Source of the DNA: Streptomyces shenzhenensis
GTDB lineage: Bacteria > Actinomycetota > Actinomycetes > Streptomycetales > Streptomycetaceae
Direction: 5' to 3'
NCBI RefSeq assembly: GCF_021462265.1
Contig: NZ_JAJONF010000003.1
Span: 124,001 to 188,000, forward strand
DNA length: 64,000 nt
Below are positions 33,383 through 42,599 of the stretch, piece after piece; position 1 is the first letter of the stretch, and every line of letters starts with the position of its first letter. Under the pieces are notes generated by a model. That model ran no database searches. It saw only the letters and a program-made list of their open reading frames with translations, and had not been told where the DNA came from. The position numbers and the translations under genes are program-made.

Positions 33383-34456
33383 GTGAACGCCACACCCACG
33401 GTGTACGACGTGGCCGAACGCTCCGGTGTGTCCATCGCCACGGTGTCCCGGGTCTACCGCAACGCCGAGTCCGTACGGGCAGACACCCGGGAGCGTGTTC
33501 TCGCGGCGGCCCGCGAGCTGGGCTACGTGCCCAGCGGTAACGCGCGGGGGCTTGCCAGCCGCTCCACCGGCGTCCTGGGGCTGTGCTTTCCCGACTACTC
33601 CGATTCGGACGCGGAGGCCGCGGAGACCGAGGACGACGATGCGGCGATGCTGTATTCCGACCAGATCATCCGCGGCATGGAACGGGCCGCGCGCCGCCAT
33701 GGCTACGCGCTGTTGATCGCGGCCTCGCTGAAGGGCGGACCGGAGAGCCTGGTGGCCAAGGTGGCCGGGCGGGTGGACGGGTTCGCGGTGCTCGCGCGGA
33801 CCGTGCCGACGTCGGAGCTGGACGTCATCTCCCAGCGCCAGCCGGTGGTGATGCTGGCCGGGCCCCGGGAGGGCGCGGACACGGCGGATCACCTGGACCA
33901 CATCGAGGTCGCCAACTTCGACGGCCAGCGCGAGCTGACCCGTCACCTCATCGAGGACCACGGTGTGCGCCGCCCGGCCTACGTCGGCTCGTCGGAGGAG
34001 TCTCCTGATGTGCAGGCGCGCTTCCAGGGTTTCCTGGCAGCCTGCCGCGACGCGGGAGTGGAGGTCGGCGACCGGCCCGTTCTGCGCGTGGGGATGATGA
34101 CGCAGGCGGAGGGCGCGCATGCCGCTGAGGTGCTCTGCGAGCGCGCCGGTGAGCGGCCCGATGCCTTCGTCTTCGCCAATGACCAGATGGCCGTGGGGGC
34201 CCTGCACGCCCTGGAGCGGCGCGGCGTCAGGGTGCCGGCCGACGTGTTGGTGACGGGCTTTGACGGGATCCCTCTCAGCCGTCTGGTACGGCCCTCGTTG
34301 ACCACCGTGCATCAGCCGATGCTGCGCATGGGGGAGGCGGCCGCGGAACTGCTCGTGGAGCGCCTGAACGGCACACGCGCGGGGGATCCCGTGTCGTTGA
34401 TGCTTCCCGTGGCGGTCGTGCGCCGCGCCAGTTGCGGGTGCGGCGAAGGACGGTAG
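33383..34456 (+). CDS. LacI-family transcriptional regulator of the beta-glucoside locus
   Basis: A 357-residue repressor. The LacI helix-turn-helix is TVYDVAERSGVSIATVSRVY with the hinge helix YVPSGNARGLASRSTG. The periplasmic-binding-like effector domain follows (PDAFVFANDQMAVGALHALE, TGFDGIPLSRLVRPSLTTV). A ~15-residue acidic insert (EAAETEDDDAAM) interrupts the first effector strand region, which is unusual. The start is GTG 33383. The operators at 33316 and 34791 indicate control of itself and of the downstream importer. Confidence 0.93.
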   Translation: MNATPTVYDVAERSGVSIATVSRVYRNAESVRADTRERVLAAARELGYVPSGNARGLASRSTGVLGLCFPDYSDSDAEAAETEDDDAAMLYSDQIIRGMERAARRHGYALLIAASLKGGPESLVAKVAGRVDGFAVLARTVPTSELDVISQRQPVVMLAGPREGADTADHLDHIEVANFDGQRELTRHLIEDHGVRRPAYVGSSEESPDVQARFQGFLAACRDAGVEVGDRPVLRVGMMTQAEGAHAAEVLCERAGERPDAFVFANDQMAVGALHALERRGVRVPADVLVTGFDGIPLSRLVRPSLTTVHQPMLRMGEAAAELLVERLNGTRAGDPVSLMLPVAVVRRASCGCGEGR

Positions 34457-34845
34457 GTGCGGTCCGCGCGCAGGTGAGCCGCGCTCCCGGCGCGGCGAGT
34501 GGAGCGGGTGCCGTCCCGGCAGGCTCTGCGGCCCGGCGGCCGGCCCCACCGCGGCCAGCGGCCCGGGCCCGGCCCGCAGGACCGTTGCCCCGGCGTATGG
34601 CTGGATGTGGTCCACGTCCGCCGGGAGCGGTGGCGCGGATGCAGGGGGCGCGAGCCGTGAGCCCGTTCCTTCGCCTGTCAGTCACAGCTAGGGCAAATGC
34701 GGGCAATGTATGCCTTGATTCATGTCGTAGGCGTTACGAGAGCGTGACCAACGACCCTCTTGTCAGTCTTCGAGCGCCTGATCCAGAGTAATGTATGCGC
34801 TTACAAAAAGCGCATACATCGGCCACGCTCGTGGAGGAACAGCCC
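34457..34845. other. intergenic region before the sugar ABC operon
   Basis: No gene seen. The last 60 bases carry the 34791-34819 operator and the ribosome-binding site of the binding protein. AT content rises at 34690-34800, consistent with a promoter. Confidence 0.5.
34791..34819. promoter_or_regulatory. perfect 12-bp inverted repeat: LacI-type operator upstream of sugar importer
   Basis: Arms ATGTATGCGCTT (34791-34802) and AAGCGCATACAT (34808-34819) flank ACAAA. Inside it, TGTATGCGCTTACA (34792-34805) has the same half-site geometry as the 33316 element. It ends 26 bases before the binding-protein ATG, overlapping the expected promoter or leader. Repression by the LacI gene is inferred. 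Confidence 0.7.
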
Positions 34846-36090
34846 ATGCATCGCGCCGCCAGAACCGCCTCGCTCGCCCTCGTCGCGGCGTCCGCTCTCA
34901 CCCTGACCGCATGCGGTGGCTCCGGTGGCGGGGATGTGAGCGCAGGCTCCAAGCAGACCCTGACCGTCTGGGCCATGGGAACGGAAGGGGAGAAGCTCGC
35001 CGACGTCGCCAAGGTGTACGAGAAGGCGCACCCCAACATCACGGTCAAGGTGACCCCGGTCGGCTGGGACGTGGCCCACCAGAAGCTGGTCGCCGCGGCC
35101 GCCGCGGGCAAGCTCCCCGACGTGATGCAGATGGGCTCGACCTACCTGGGCGAGTTCGCCGACATGGGTGCTCTGGAGCAGGTCGACGCCAAGGTCTTCA
35201 AGAAGGGCGACTTCTTCCCGTCCGCCTGGGACCAGGGCGTCTACGACGGCAAGTCCTACGGTGTGCCCTGGTACGTCGACACCCGGGTCCTCTTCTACCG
35301 CACCGACCTGGCGAAGAAGGCCGGCCTCACGGGCGCCCCGGCCACGATGGCCGACCTCCAGAAGGCGGCCGAGGCGTACCAGGACAAGGCCGGCTCCAAG
35401 TGGGGGCTGCAGATCCAGCCGAGCGGCCTGGACGCCGTGCAGAGCTTCTATCCGTTCCTGTACTCGGCGGGCGGAGCGGTCCTCGACAGCGGCGGCAAGC
35501 CCGTCGTCAACAGCCCTGCGGCTGTCAAGGTGCTGGAGTACTACGGCAGTTACTACCAGAAGGGACTCAGCGACAAGACGTTCCGGCCGGGCTACGACGT
35601 CACGAAGGACTTCAACACCGGAGCCGTGCCGATGTTCTTCGGCGGTCCCTGGATGGTCGGCCTGCTGGACGCCAACTACCCGGGTCTGAAGGGCAAGTGG
35701 GCCGTGGCCGCGGTACCGGCCGACAAGGCGTCGGTGTCCGAGGCCGGCGGGTCCAGCCTCACGATCTCCGCGGACAGCACGCACAAGGCCGCCGCGACGG
35801 AATTCATCACCTACCTCACCGACGCCAAGGGCCAGGCCGACTGGTACGAGCGCACCAAGGACCTGCCGGCCAACTCCGAGGCGTGGCAGTCGGGTGAGCT
35901 TGCCACCGACACGAGCCTGAAGGTGTTCCGCACGCAGATGGAGACCGCCGAGGCGGTGCCCGCCCAGCCCAGGCTGACCGAGATCACCTCCGAGGTCGAC
36001 GACGCCATCGGCTCGTACACCCAGGGCAAGTCCTCGGCCAGGGCAGCGCTGGACAAGGCGCAGTCCGCGATCAAGAGCCTGGTGAGGTAA
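34846..36090 (+). CDS. sugar ABC transporter substrate-binding lipoprotein
   Basis: A 414-residue family 1 binding protein. The signal ends in LTLTACGG (lipidated Cys ~24). Family features are KVTPVGWDVAHQKLVAAAAAG, PDVMQMGSTYLGEF and GVPWYVDTRVLFYRTDLAKK. The GGAGGA site fixes ATG 34846. With the permeases and GH1 enzyme it most probably binds beta-linked glucose oligomers. No ATPase gene is present, as usual in Streptomyces, where MsiK serves many sugar importers. Confidence 0.93.
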   Translation: MHRAARTASLALVAASALTLTACGGSGGGDVSAGSKQTLTVWAMGTEGEKLADVAKVYEKAHPNITVKVTPVGWDVAHQKLVAAAAAGKLPDVMQMGSTYLGEFADMGALEQVDAKVFKKGDFFPSAWDQGVYDGKSYGVPWYVDTRVLFYRTDLAKKAGLTGAPATMADLQKAAEAYQDKAGSKWGLQIQPSGLDAVQSFYPFLYSAGGAVLDSGGKPVVNSPAAVKVLEYYGSYYQKGLSDKTFRPGYDVTKDFNTGAVPMFFGGPWMVGLLDANYPGLKGKWAVAAVPADKASVSEAGGSSLTISADSTHKAAATEFITYLTDAKGQADWYERTKDLPANSEAWQSGELATDTSLKVFRTQMETAEAVPAQPRLTEITSEVDDAIGSYTQGKSSARAALDKAQSAIKSLVR

Positions 36091-36095
36091 CCGGG

Positions 36096-37088
36096 ATGTC
36101 TCTCGTGACCGGATCGACCGGCGGGGGCACGGCCGTGTCGAAGTCCCGGCGGGCCGACAGCGCGAAGCTGCCGGCCGCGGGGCCGCCGCGGCGCGACCGG
36201 CGCCGTTCGCTGGGCCGGCGCAATCTGCACGGCTGGCTGTTCTCGACGCCCTTCCTGGTGCTTTTCGGCGTCTTCATGCTTTTCCCGATCGTGGCCACGC
36301 TCTGGATGAGCTTCACCGAGTTCGGGGTACGCAACGTCAGGCAGCCCCTGTCGGCGCGGTTCGTCGGCCTGGACAACTACGCGAAACTGTTCGGCGACGA
36401 CACGTTCCGCACGGCCCTGTTCAACACCGCCTACTTCGTGATCGTCGGCGTGCCTCTGACCATCGCACTCGGCCTGCTGGTCGCGCTGTTGCTGAACAAC
36501 GGCATCGACCGGGCCCGCACCTTCTTCCGGGTCGGCTTCTACGCTCCGGTGGTCACCTCCATCGTCGCGGTCGCTGTCGTCTGGCGCTTCGTGCTCGACC
36601 CGTCGGACGGCCTCGTCGCCGGCCTCGCCGCCGAAGCCGGCACGAAGGCGCCGGACCTCCTCGGCTCCGAGACCTGGGCCATGCCGTCACTGATCCTGCT
36701 GGCGGTGTGGCGCAACCTGGGCACGGTCATGGTGCTGTTCATCGCCGGCCTGCAGGCGATCCCCGCCGAGGTGCGGGAGGCAGCGCGGCTGGACGGCGCC
36801 GGCGGCTGGCAGGAACTGCGGCGTATCACCCTGCCGCTGCTGCGGCCGACCATGCTCTACGCCACGGTCATCACCACCATCGGCTACCTCAACGTCTTCG
36901 AGGAGCCGTTCGTGATGACCCAGGGCGGGCCCTCCGACGCCACCCTGACGGTGTCCCTGGACATGTACCGGCAGGGCTTCAACTTCTTCCACATGGGCTA
37001 CGCGAGCGCGATGGCGTACGTCCTGTTCGTGGTGATCACGGGCATCACGGCGCTCCAGCTCCGACTGCTGAAGGACAACACCCGATGA
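36096..37088 (+). CDS. sugar ABC transporter permease (MalF-type)
   Basis: A 330-residue permease with six helices after a basic leader. The EAA motif reads EVREAARLDGAGGWQELRRI, and the last loop has PSDATLTVSLDMYRQGF, typical of CUT1 permeases. It starts 5 bases after the binding-protein stop and its own stop overlaps the next ATG. Confidence 0.94.
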   Translation: MSLVTGSTGGGTAVSKSRRADSAKLPAAGPPRRDRRRSLGRRNLHGWLFSTPFLVLFGVFMLFPIVATLWMSFTEFGVRNVRQPLSARFVGLDNYAKLFGDDTFRTALFNTAYFVIVGVPLTIALGLLVALLLNNGIDRARTFFRVGFYAPVVTSIVAVAVVWRFVLDPSDGLVAGLAAEAGTKAPDLLGSETWAMPSLILLAVWRNLGTVMVLFIAGLQAIPAEVREAARLDGAGGWQELRRITLPLLRPTMLYATVITTIGYLNVFEEPFVMTQGGPSDATLTVSLDMYRQGFNFFHMGYASAMAYVLFVVITGITALQLRLLKDNTR

Positions 37089-37969
37089 GCGCCCCGACGG
37101 CATCCGCCCCGACCGCCTCCACTGCGACCGGCCGGCGCCGTGCGGGCATGGTCCGCAGGCCCGTGCTGTACACGGTCGCCTCGCTGGGCCTGCTGGTGAT
37201 GGCGGCACCGTTCGTGTGGATGGCGCTGTCCGCGTTCAAGACGAAGCGTGACCTGACGGCCAGTCCGCCGGTGTGGATCCCTTCGCGGTGGACGCTGGGC
37301 AGCTTCCATGAGCTCTTCGCCCAGCTGGACCTGCCCCGCTACTTCGTGAACTCGCTGGTCGTGGCGGTCCTCGTGACCGTCTGCAACCTGCTGTTCTGCT
37401 CGATGCTGGGCTACGCGCTCGCGAAACTCGACTTCGCCGGCCGCTCCAAGGTCTTCGGTGTCGTGCTCGCGGCCCTGATGGTGCCGGGCAACCTGTTGAT
37501 CCTGCCGTTGTACGTGCTGATGAGCGGGCTCGATCTCATCGACACCTATGCCGGCCTGGTGCTGCCCTTCGCCGCGAGCGCCTTCGGGGTCTTCCTGATG
37601 CGGCAGTTCATGCAGTCGGTGCCGGACGAGCTGATCGAAGCGGCCCGGATCGACGGCGCCGGCGAGTGGTACATCTTCTTCCGCATCGTGCTTCCGCTGG
37701 TGAGACCCGCGCTGGCCACGCTGACGATCTTCACGTTCCTCGGCTCGTGGAACAACTTCGTCTGGCCGCTGATCGCCACCAACGACCCGGGCAAGTACAC
37801 GCTGCCGGTGGCCCTCGCGACCTTCGCCAACGACCCCAACCGCACCGTCGTCGGCGGCAACGGAATGCTGATGGCCGGCTCCCTGCTGGTGGTGCTGCCC
37901 GTCCTGGTCGTCTTCGCCGTCCTGCAGCGCCACTTCACCCAGGGCATCGCCACCGCCGGCCTCAAGTAG
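37085..37969 (+). CDS. sugar ABC transporter permease (MalG-type)
   Basis: A 294-residue permease. The EAA loop is ELIEAARIDGAGEWYIFFRI, and the WNNFVWPLIATNDPGKYTLP segment is characteristic of MalG/CebG-like proteins. ATG 37085 overlaps the previous stop (ATGA). It partners the preceding permease; ATP hydrolysis must come from an ATPase encoded elsewhere. Confidence 0.94.
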   Translation: MSAPTASAPTASTATGRRRAGMVRRPVLYTVASLGLLVMAAPFVWMALSAFKTKRDLTASPPVWIPSRWTLGSFHELFAQLDLPRYFVNSLVVAVLVTVCNLLFCSMLGYALAKLDFAGRSKVFGVVLAALMVPGNLLILPLYVLMSGLDLIDTYAGLVLPFAASAFGVFLMRQFMQSVPDELIEAARIDGAGEWYIFFRIVLPLVRPALATLTIFTFLGSWNNFVWPLIATNDPGKYTLPVALATFANDPNRTVVGGNGMLMAGSLLVVLPVLVVFAVLQRHFTQGIATAGLK

Positions 37970-38117
37970 ACCGCCGCCATCACCCGACGGCCCGCTCCAC
38001 CTCCGCCCGCGCGCCCTGCGTTTCGCCTGCGCTCCCCGCACCACCTGCCCTGCCAGACGGCGGAGGGCTTGCACCTTCTCCCCTCGCCTTCTTCCCTCAC
38101 AGAGACAGAAACGGACG

Positions 38118-39320
38118 ATGACCGACACTTCCCTCCATTTTCCCGACGGCTTCCTGTGGGGCGCCTCCACCGCGGCCCACCAGATCGAGGGGAACAACGT
38201 CAACAGCGACTGGTGGCGCAAGGAACACGATCCGGCGGCGAAGATCCCGGAACCCAGCCTGGACGCCTGCGACAGCTACCACCGCTGGGAGCAGGACATG
38301 GACCTGCTCGCCGGGCTCGGCTTCACCGACTACCGCTTCAGCGTCGAGTGGGCCCGCGTCGAACCGGTCGCCGGCACCTTCTCCCGGGCCGAGATCGCGC
38401 ACTACCGCCGCATGGTGGACGGCGCCCTCTCCCGCGGCCTGCGGCCGCTGGTCACCCTGCACCACTTCACCCTGCCGCAGTGGTTCGAAGACCGCGGCGG
38501 CTGGACCGCCGACGGGGCCGTGGACCTGTTCGCCCGCTACGTCGAGAACTGCGCGCCGATCATCGCCGGGGGCGTGCGCCACGTGTGCACCATCAACGAA
38601 CCCAACATGATCGCCGTGATGGCGGGTGCCGCCAAGGCCGGCGACCACGGCTTCCCGCCGGCGGGCCTGCCCACCCCCGACGAGGACACCACCCACGCGG
38701 TCATCGCCGCCCACCACGCCGCCGTCAAGGCGGTACGGGCCATCAACCCCGGCATCCAGGTCGGCTGGAGCATCGCCAACCAGGTCTACCAGGCCCTGCC
38801 CGGCGCCGAGGACGTCACCGCCGCCTACCGCTACCCCCGCGAGGACGTCTTCATCGAAGCCGCCCGCGGCGACGACTACATCGGCGTCCAGTCCTACACC
38901 CGCACCAAGATCGGCCCCGACGGCCCCATCCCCGCCCCCCAGGACGCCGAGCGCACCCTGACCCAGTGGGAGTACTACCCCCCCGCCGTGGGCCACGCCC
39001 TGCGCCACACCGCCGACGTCATCGGCCGCGGCATGCCGCTGATCGTCACCGAGGTCGGCATCGCCACCAGCGACGACACCCGCCGCGTCGACTACTACAC
39101 CGGCTCCCTGGCAGCGGTCGCCGCGGCGATCGACGACGGCCTCAACATCCAGGGCTACCTGGCCTGGAGCGCCCTCGACAACTACGAATGGGGCTCCTAC
39201 AAGCCCACCTTCGGCCTCATCGCGGTCGACCCGGTCACCTTCGAGCGCACCCCCAAGCCCTCCGCCGTCTGGCTCGGCAACCTCGGCCGCGTCCGCGAAC
39301 TGCCGCGCACCACCACCTGA
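38118..39320 (+). CDS. glycoside hydrolase family 1 beta-glucosidase
   Basis: A 400-residue cytoplasmic enzyme that hydrolyses beta-glucosides brought in by the importer. It shows the N-terminal FPDGFLWGASTAAHQIEG signature, the acid/base Glu~160 in TINEPN, and the nucleophile Glu~312 in LIVTEVGIAT (TEVG in place of the common TENG). A closing LAWSALDNYEWGSYKPTFGL is also diagnostic. It is about 40-50 residues shorter than most GH1 enzymes, but all catalytic parts are intact. It is 148 bases after the permeases. Confidence 0.94.
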   Translation: MTDTSLHFPDGFLWGASTAAHQIEGNNVNSDWWRKEHDPAAKIPEPSLDACDSYHRWEQDMDLLAGLGFTDYRFSVEWARVEPVAGTFSRAEIAHYRRMVDGALSRGLRPLVTLHHFTLPQWFEDRGGWTADGAVDLFARYVENCAPIIAGGVRHVCTINEPNMIAVMAGAAKAGDHGFPPAGLPTPDEDTTHAVIAAHHAAVKAVRAINPGIQVGWSIANQVYQALPGAEDVTAAYRYPREDVFIEAARGDDYIGVQSYTRTKIGPDGPIPAPQDAERTLTQWEYYPPAVGHALRHTADVIGRGMPLIVTEVGIATSDDTRRVDYYTGSLAAVAAAIDDGLNIQGYLAWSALDNYEWGSYKPTFGLIAVDPVTFERTPKPSAVWLGNLGRVRELPRTTT

Positions 39321-39367
39321 CACACGCGGCCGGGCGCCCCCGCCCCGCCAAGTCCGGCCGTGTGCCC

Positions 39368-39402
39368 GGGAGCCGGTGGGCCCCTGACACCCACCGGCTC
39401 CC
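39368..39402 (+). terminator. 13-bp hairpin between GH1 and secreted hydrolase
   Basis: Perfect arms GGGAGCCGGTGGG (39368-39380) and CCCACCGGCTCCC (39390-39402) with a 9-base loop. It lies between two same-strand genes of one locus, so it may reduce rather than stop read-through, or protect the upstream mRNA end. Confidence 0.6.
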
Positions 39403-39433
39403 GCCCACCACCCTTGCGAGGAGTTGAGCACCC

Positions 39434-40861
39434 ATGAACCGACGTCGGTTCCTCACCGCGGCTGCCACAGGAACGGCGGCCGCCCTCACCACCGGACCCA
39501 CAGCCTTCGCCACCACCGCCACCGCCACCCGTGCGGGAACTGCCCCGCACACCGCGCTGCTGCGCACCTGGTTCGAAGCGACCTACCGCTCGATCACAGC
39601 CATGACCACGGACTTCGGCCTGACCACCGACAAGATCGACGTCAGCGGCCCAGGCAACCCCGTCCTCTCCACCCAGACCTCGCCGACCAACATCGGCTGC
39701 GGACTGTGGTCCACGGTGGCCGCAGCCGGTCTCGGTGTCATCTCCCCGTCCCTCATGCACGACCGTCTCACCCGCACGGTCGCCGCCGTGGAGCGGCTGG
39801 AACGCGCGCACGGCTTCTGGTTCAACTGGTACGACGCCCACGACGGCTCGGTTCTCACCACCTGGCCGGACAGCGGAGACACCGTCCGCCCGTTCCTGTC
39901 CACGGTCGACAACGCATGGCTGGTCACCGGCCTGCGGATCGCCGCCGACGCCGACCCGCGGCTGCGCCCACGCATCGCCGCACTGCTCGACGGCGCCGAC
40001 TGGTCGTACTTCTACACCCCCTACGACCCCGCCAGCCCGTCCTCCAGCCCCGGCCAGCTGCTCGGCGGATACTGGCCCGACAAGCCCGGCAAGGGCGAAG
40101 CCACCGGCTTCCACTACGGAGCCCTCAACACCGAACCCCGGATGGCCAGTTACCTCGGCATCGCCGACGGCTCACTGCCCACCGACCACTACTGGCACCT
40201 CTACCGCACCATGCTGCCCGAATGGGGGCAGGAACAGACGCCAGAGGGCGAGTACGCCGTGATCGACGGCGTGCGGGTCTGGGAGGGCCACTACACCTAC
40301 CGGGACCGCAAGTTCGTGCCCACCTGGGGCGGCTCCATGTTCGAGGCGCTGATGGTCCCGCTGTTCGTACCGGAACCCGAGTGGTCCCCCGGCTCCTGGG
40401 GCACCACCCACCAGCGGTACGTCCGCAGCCAGATCGAATACGGCCTGATCGAGGCAGAGTACGGCTACTGGGGCTTCTCGCCCGCCAGCATCCCCGAAGG
40501 CGGCTACAGCGCGTACGGCGTCGACGAGATCGGCATGCAGCAGGACGGTTACTACAGCCTCGGAGTGGTCACCCCGCACGCCTCCTTCCTCGCCCTGCCC
40601 CAGGCGCCGGCCGAGGCCGTCGCCAACCTCACCGCCCTGGCCCGGGACCTCGGCGCCTACGACGACCGATACGGCTTCCGTGACTCCGTCGACGTCACCA
40701 CCGGCCGCGTCAGCGACTTCACCCTTGCCCTCGACCAAGGCATGATCACCGCGGCCCTCGCCCAGCACCTGCGCCCCGGCCTGCTCCAACGCCCTTTCCG
40801 AACCGGCGGCTTCCACTCCCGAGTGAGGCCCCTGCTGGGCAAGGAACGCTTCAGCATCTGA
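39434..40861 (+). CDS. secreted PF10091-family glycoside hydrolase (glycoamylase-like, GH144-type candidate)
   Basis: A 475-residue exported protein. MNRRRFLTAAATGTAAALTT is a Tat-type signal. The (alpha/alpha)6 domain shows family blocks TSPTNIGCGLWSTVAAAGLG, RLERAHGFWFNWYDAH, STVDNAWLVTGLRIAADADP, WGGSMFEALMVPLFVPE and GYWGFSPASIPEGGYSAYG. PF10091 proteins include the GH144 endo-beta-1,2-glucanases, so extracellular cleavage of beta-1,2-glucan is a plausible role; specificity is not proven. GAGGAG lies 9-14 bases before the ATG. Confidence 0.85.
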   Translation: MNRRRFLTAAATGTAAALTTGPTAFATTATATRAGTAPHTALLRTWFEATYRSITAMTTDFGLTTDKIDVSGPGNPVLSTQTSPTNIGCGLWSTVAAAGLGVISPSLMHDRLTRTVAAVERLERAHGFWFNWYDAHDGSVLTTWPDSGDTVRPFLSTVDNAWLVTGLRIAADADPRLRPRIAALLDGADWSYFYTPYDPASPSSSPGQLLGGYWPDKPGKGEATGFHYGALNTEPRMASYLGIADGSLPTDHYWHLYRTMLPEWGQEQTPEGEYAVIDGVRVWEGHYTYRDRKFVPTWGGSMFEALMVPLFVPEPEWSPGSWGTTHQRYVRSQIEYGLIEAEYGYWGFSPASIPEGGYSAYGVDEIGMQQDGYYSLGVVTPHASFLALPQAPAEAVANLTALARDLGAYDDRYGFRDSVDVTTGRVSDFTLALDQGMITAALAQHLRPGLLQRPFRTGGFHSRVRPLLGKERFSI

Positions 40862-41501
40862 ACCCGCCGGCCGACGTGCTGAGCTGTGCGTCAGCCGGAT
40901 GGGGAAGCTCACCGCCGCGGCGCGTCAGGCACACCGCGAACGGAGCGCCGGGTGCCGGGCCGTCGCCCGCGTGGGCAGAGGGAGCCGCGTTGATGCCGTG
41001 CACGTCTTCCTGGCGGGCCGACGGCTTGGCCCGGCTCGGCCAACGCGGCTTCACCGGGCGACGTGGGGAGGGCACGACCACCATGGGCCGGTCAGGCCGC
41101 GCCGCACGTCCAGGCCGGCCTGTCGTGCCGGCGGCCGGGGAACTGACAACTGATCGGCACAACCGCCGTCCGCCGCCACCCGGGCGAGGGCATGCCCGCG
41201 CACCGGGGGCGGGACCCTGACCAGCTCGCCGGGCTCGGCCCGCCGACCGTGGTGATCTCCTGCTCGCGGAACCGTTGGCGATAACCGTCCTCCGCCCAGG
41301 ACTACCGCGATCCCGCGCATTCTGCCGGACCGGACCGGACCGGACCGGAGCGGAGCGGACCGGACCAGACCGGAGCGGAGCCCTGAGCTTCGGAAGCCCG
41401 GGTTGCCGCAGTTCGTTTGCTGTACCGCACTCCGGGCCCGTCCGCCTGGGCAAGGCGGTGTAACGGCGGCGCCGGTCCGGCTCTTACGCGATCATGGGCC
41501 C
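40862..41501. other. 640-base region without a convincing gene
   Basis: Open frames here have shadow-like Arg/Gly/Pro composition and no start signals. The only structured element is the CGGAC repeat at 41326-41381. Confidence 0.5.
41326..41381. repeat. pentanucleotide CGGAC/CGGAG repeat
   Basis: Around eleven uninterrupted or near-uninterrupted copies of CGGAC or CGGAG lie in tandem upstream of the 41502 gene. The tract is prone to slippage. Confidence 0.75.
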
Positions 41502-41708
41502 ATGGAATCGTGGACGATCAAGCACTTCTCCCAGGCCAATCCGGCAGGAGTTGGTCAGAATGACGTGCCTGCGCTTCTCCGCAGGGTCGCAGACTCCATC
41601 GAGGGTCTTGGCCCGGTCGAGGTCCAGGATCTCGTCATGCACACGGAGGTCACCGGGGACGGCCTTTGGCCGAGCCTTACGGTCTACTTCCACAACGCCA
41701 CGGACTGA
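41502..41708 (+). CDS. small conserved hypothetical protein (68 aa)
   Basis: An acidic protein: MESWTIKHFSQANPAGVGQN, then DVPALLRRVADSIEGLGPVE and VTGDGLWPSLTVYFHN. The alternation of an amphipathic helix and beta strands looks like a compact alpha/beta domain. No clear Shine-Dalgarno site precedes ATG 41502, so translation may be leaderless or weak. Function unknown. Confidence 0.65.
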   Translation: MESWTIKHFSQANPAGVGQNDVPALLRRVADSIEGLGPVEVQDLVMHTEVTGDGLWPSLTVYFHNATD

Positions 41709-41854
41709 CCGGGCTTGCCCGCAGTCTTCGTGGGTACGCCCTCAGCTGCTCTCATACGCCGACGTTCACGCCCGCCGATGTCAGGACTAGATATCAGCTG
41801 CCTCGCTGACGTCCCTGACCCGCGGATCGTGAGGCAAAGATGTTCGCGGGGTCA

Positions 41855-41894
41855 CAGGGCGTATCGCCCTCTTGCAGGGGGGCGATACGCCCTG
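41855..41894. terminator. 15-bp bidirectional hairpin terminator
   Basis: Arms CAGGGCGTATCGCCC (41855-41869) and GGGCGATACGCCCTG (41880-41894) are exact complements with a 10-base loop. It sits between convergent genes and can serve both. Confidence 0.75.
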
Positions 41895-41906
41895 CCACGC
41901 CGCTGA

Positions 41907-42473
41907 CTAACCCATGGTCTTGGCGCCGTCCAGGGACTCGCGGATGATGTCGGCGTGGCCGGCGTGCTGGGCGGTCTCGGTGATGATGTGCATCAGCACC
42001 CGGCGGGCCGACCATCGGGCGCCCGGCTCTGACCACGGGGCCTTCGGTAGTGGTTGGGTGGCGTCCAGGTCGGGGAGGGTGGCGACCAGTTCGTCGGTTC
42101 GGCGGGCCACCTCGGCGTAGTCGGCGAGCACGCCGGTCAGCGTCTCGCCGGGGAGCATCCGGAACTCGTCGGCCCGTCGGGCCCAGTCGGCCTCGGTCAT
42201 GGTGGTGAAGTCGGGCATCACCGACGGGCCCTCCAGGATGAACGGCGCCCAGGCCCGCTCGACCGCAGTGACATGTTTGATCAGGCCGCCCAGGCACAAC
42301 TGGCTGACAGTGGTCCGGCGCCCGGCCTGCTCATCGGTGAGGTCACGGGTGGTGAACCGCAAGAAGTGCCGATGCTTGGCCAGGGCCTCCAGCAAGTCGG
42401 CGCGCTCGCCGGTGGCGGTGGGCTCATGGGCCGAGTCGTGCGTGGCCAGTTGGTTGACAGTGGTCTCGCTCAT
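41907..42473 (-). CDS. DinB/DUF664-family protein
   Basis: A 188-residue four-helix-bundle protein of the DinB-like superfamily. Features are ERADLLEALAKHRHFLRFTT, TVSQLCLGGLIKHVTAVERA (metal-site His), and RRVLMHIITETAQHAGHADI (paired His). Actinobacterial members include mycothiol- or bacillithiol-dependent transferases and proteins of unknown activity. Length is normal. Neighbouring DNA downstream of its start is accessory. Confidence 0.9.
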   Translation of the reverse strand: MSETTVNQLATHDSAHEPTATGERADLLEALAKHRHFLRFTTRDLTDEQAGRRTTVSQLCLGGLIKHVTAVERAWAPFILEGPSVMPDFTTMTEADWARRADEFRMLPGETLTGVLADYAEVARRTDELVATLPDLDATQPLPKAPWSEPGARWSARRVLMHIITETAQHAGHADIIRESLDGAKTMG

Positions 42474-42599
42474 GGTCGCTCTGCCTTCCGTGGTTCGTGT
42501 TCAGCCGGGTCAGAAGGACGCTAGGAGGCATGGAGGCCAGATCCTGACCTAAATGACCGGAGGGATGAGGATGCTGAGGCTTGACCTGGTGATTCACCT

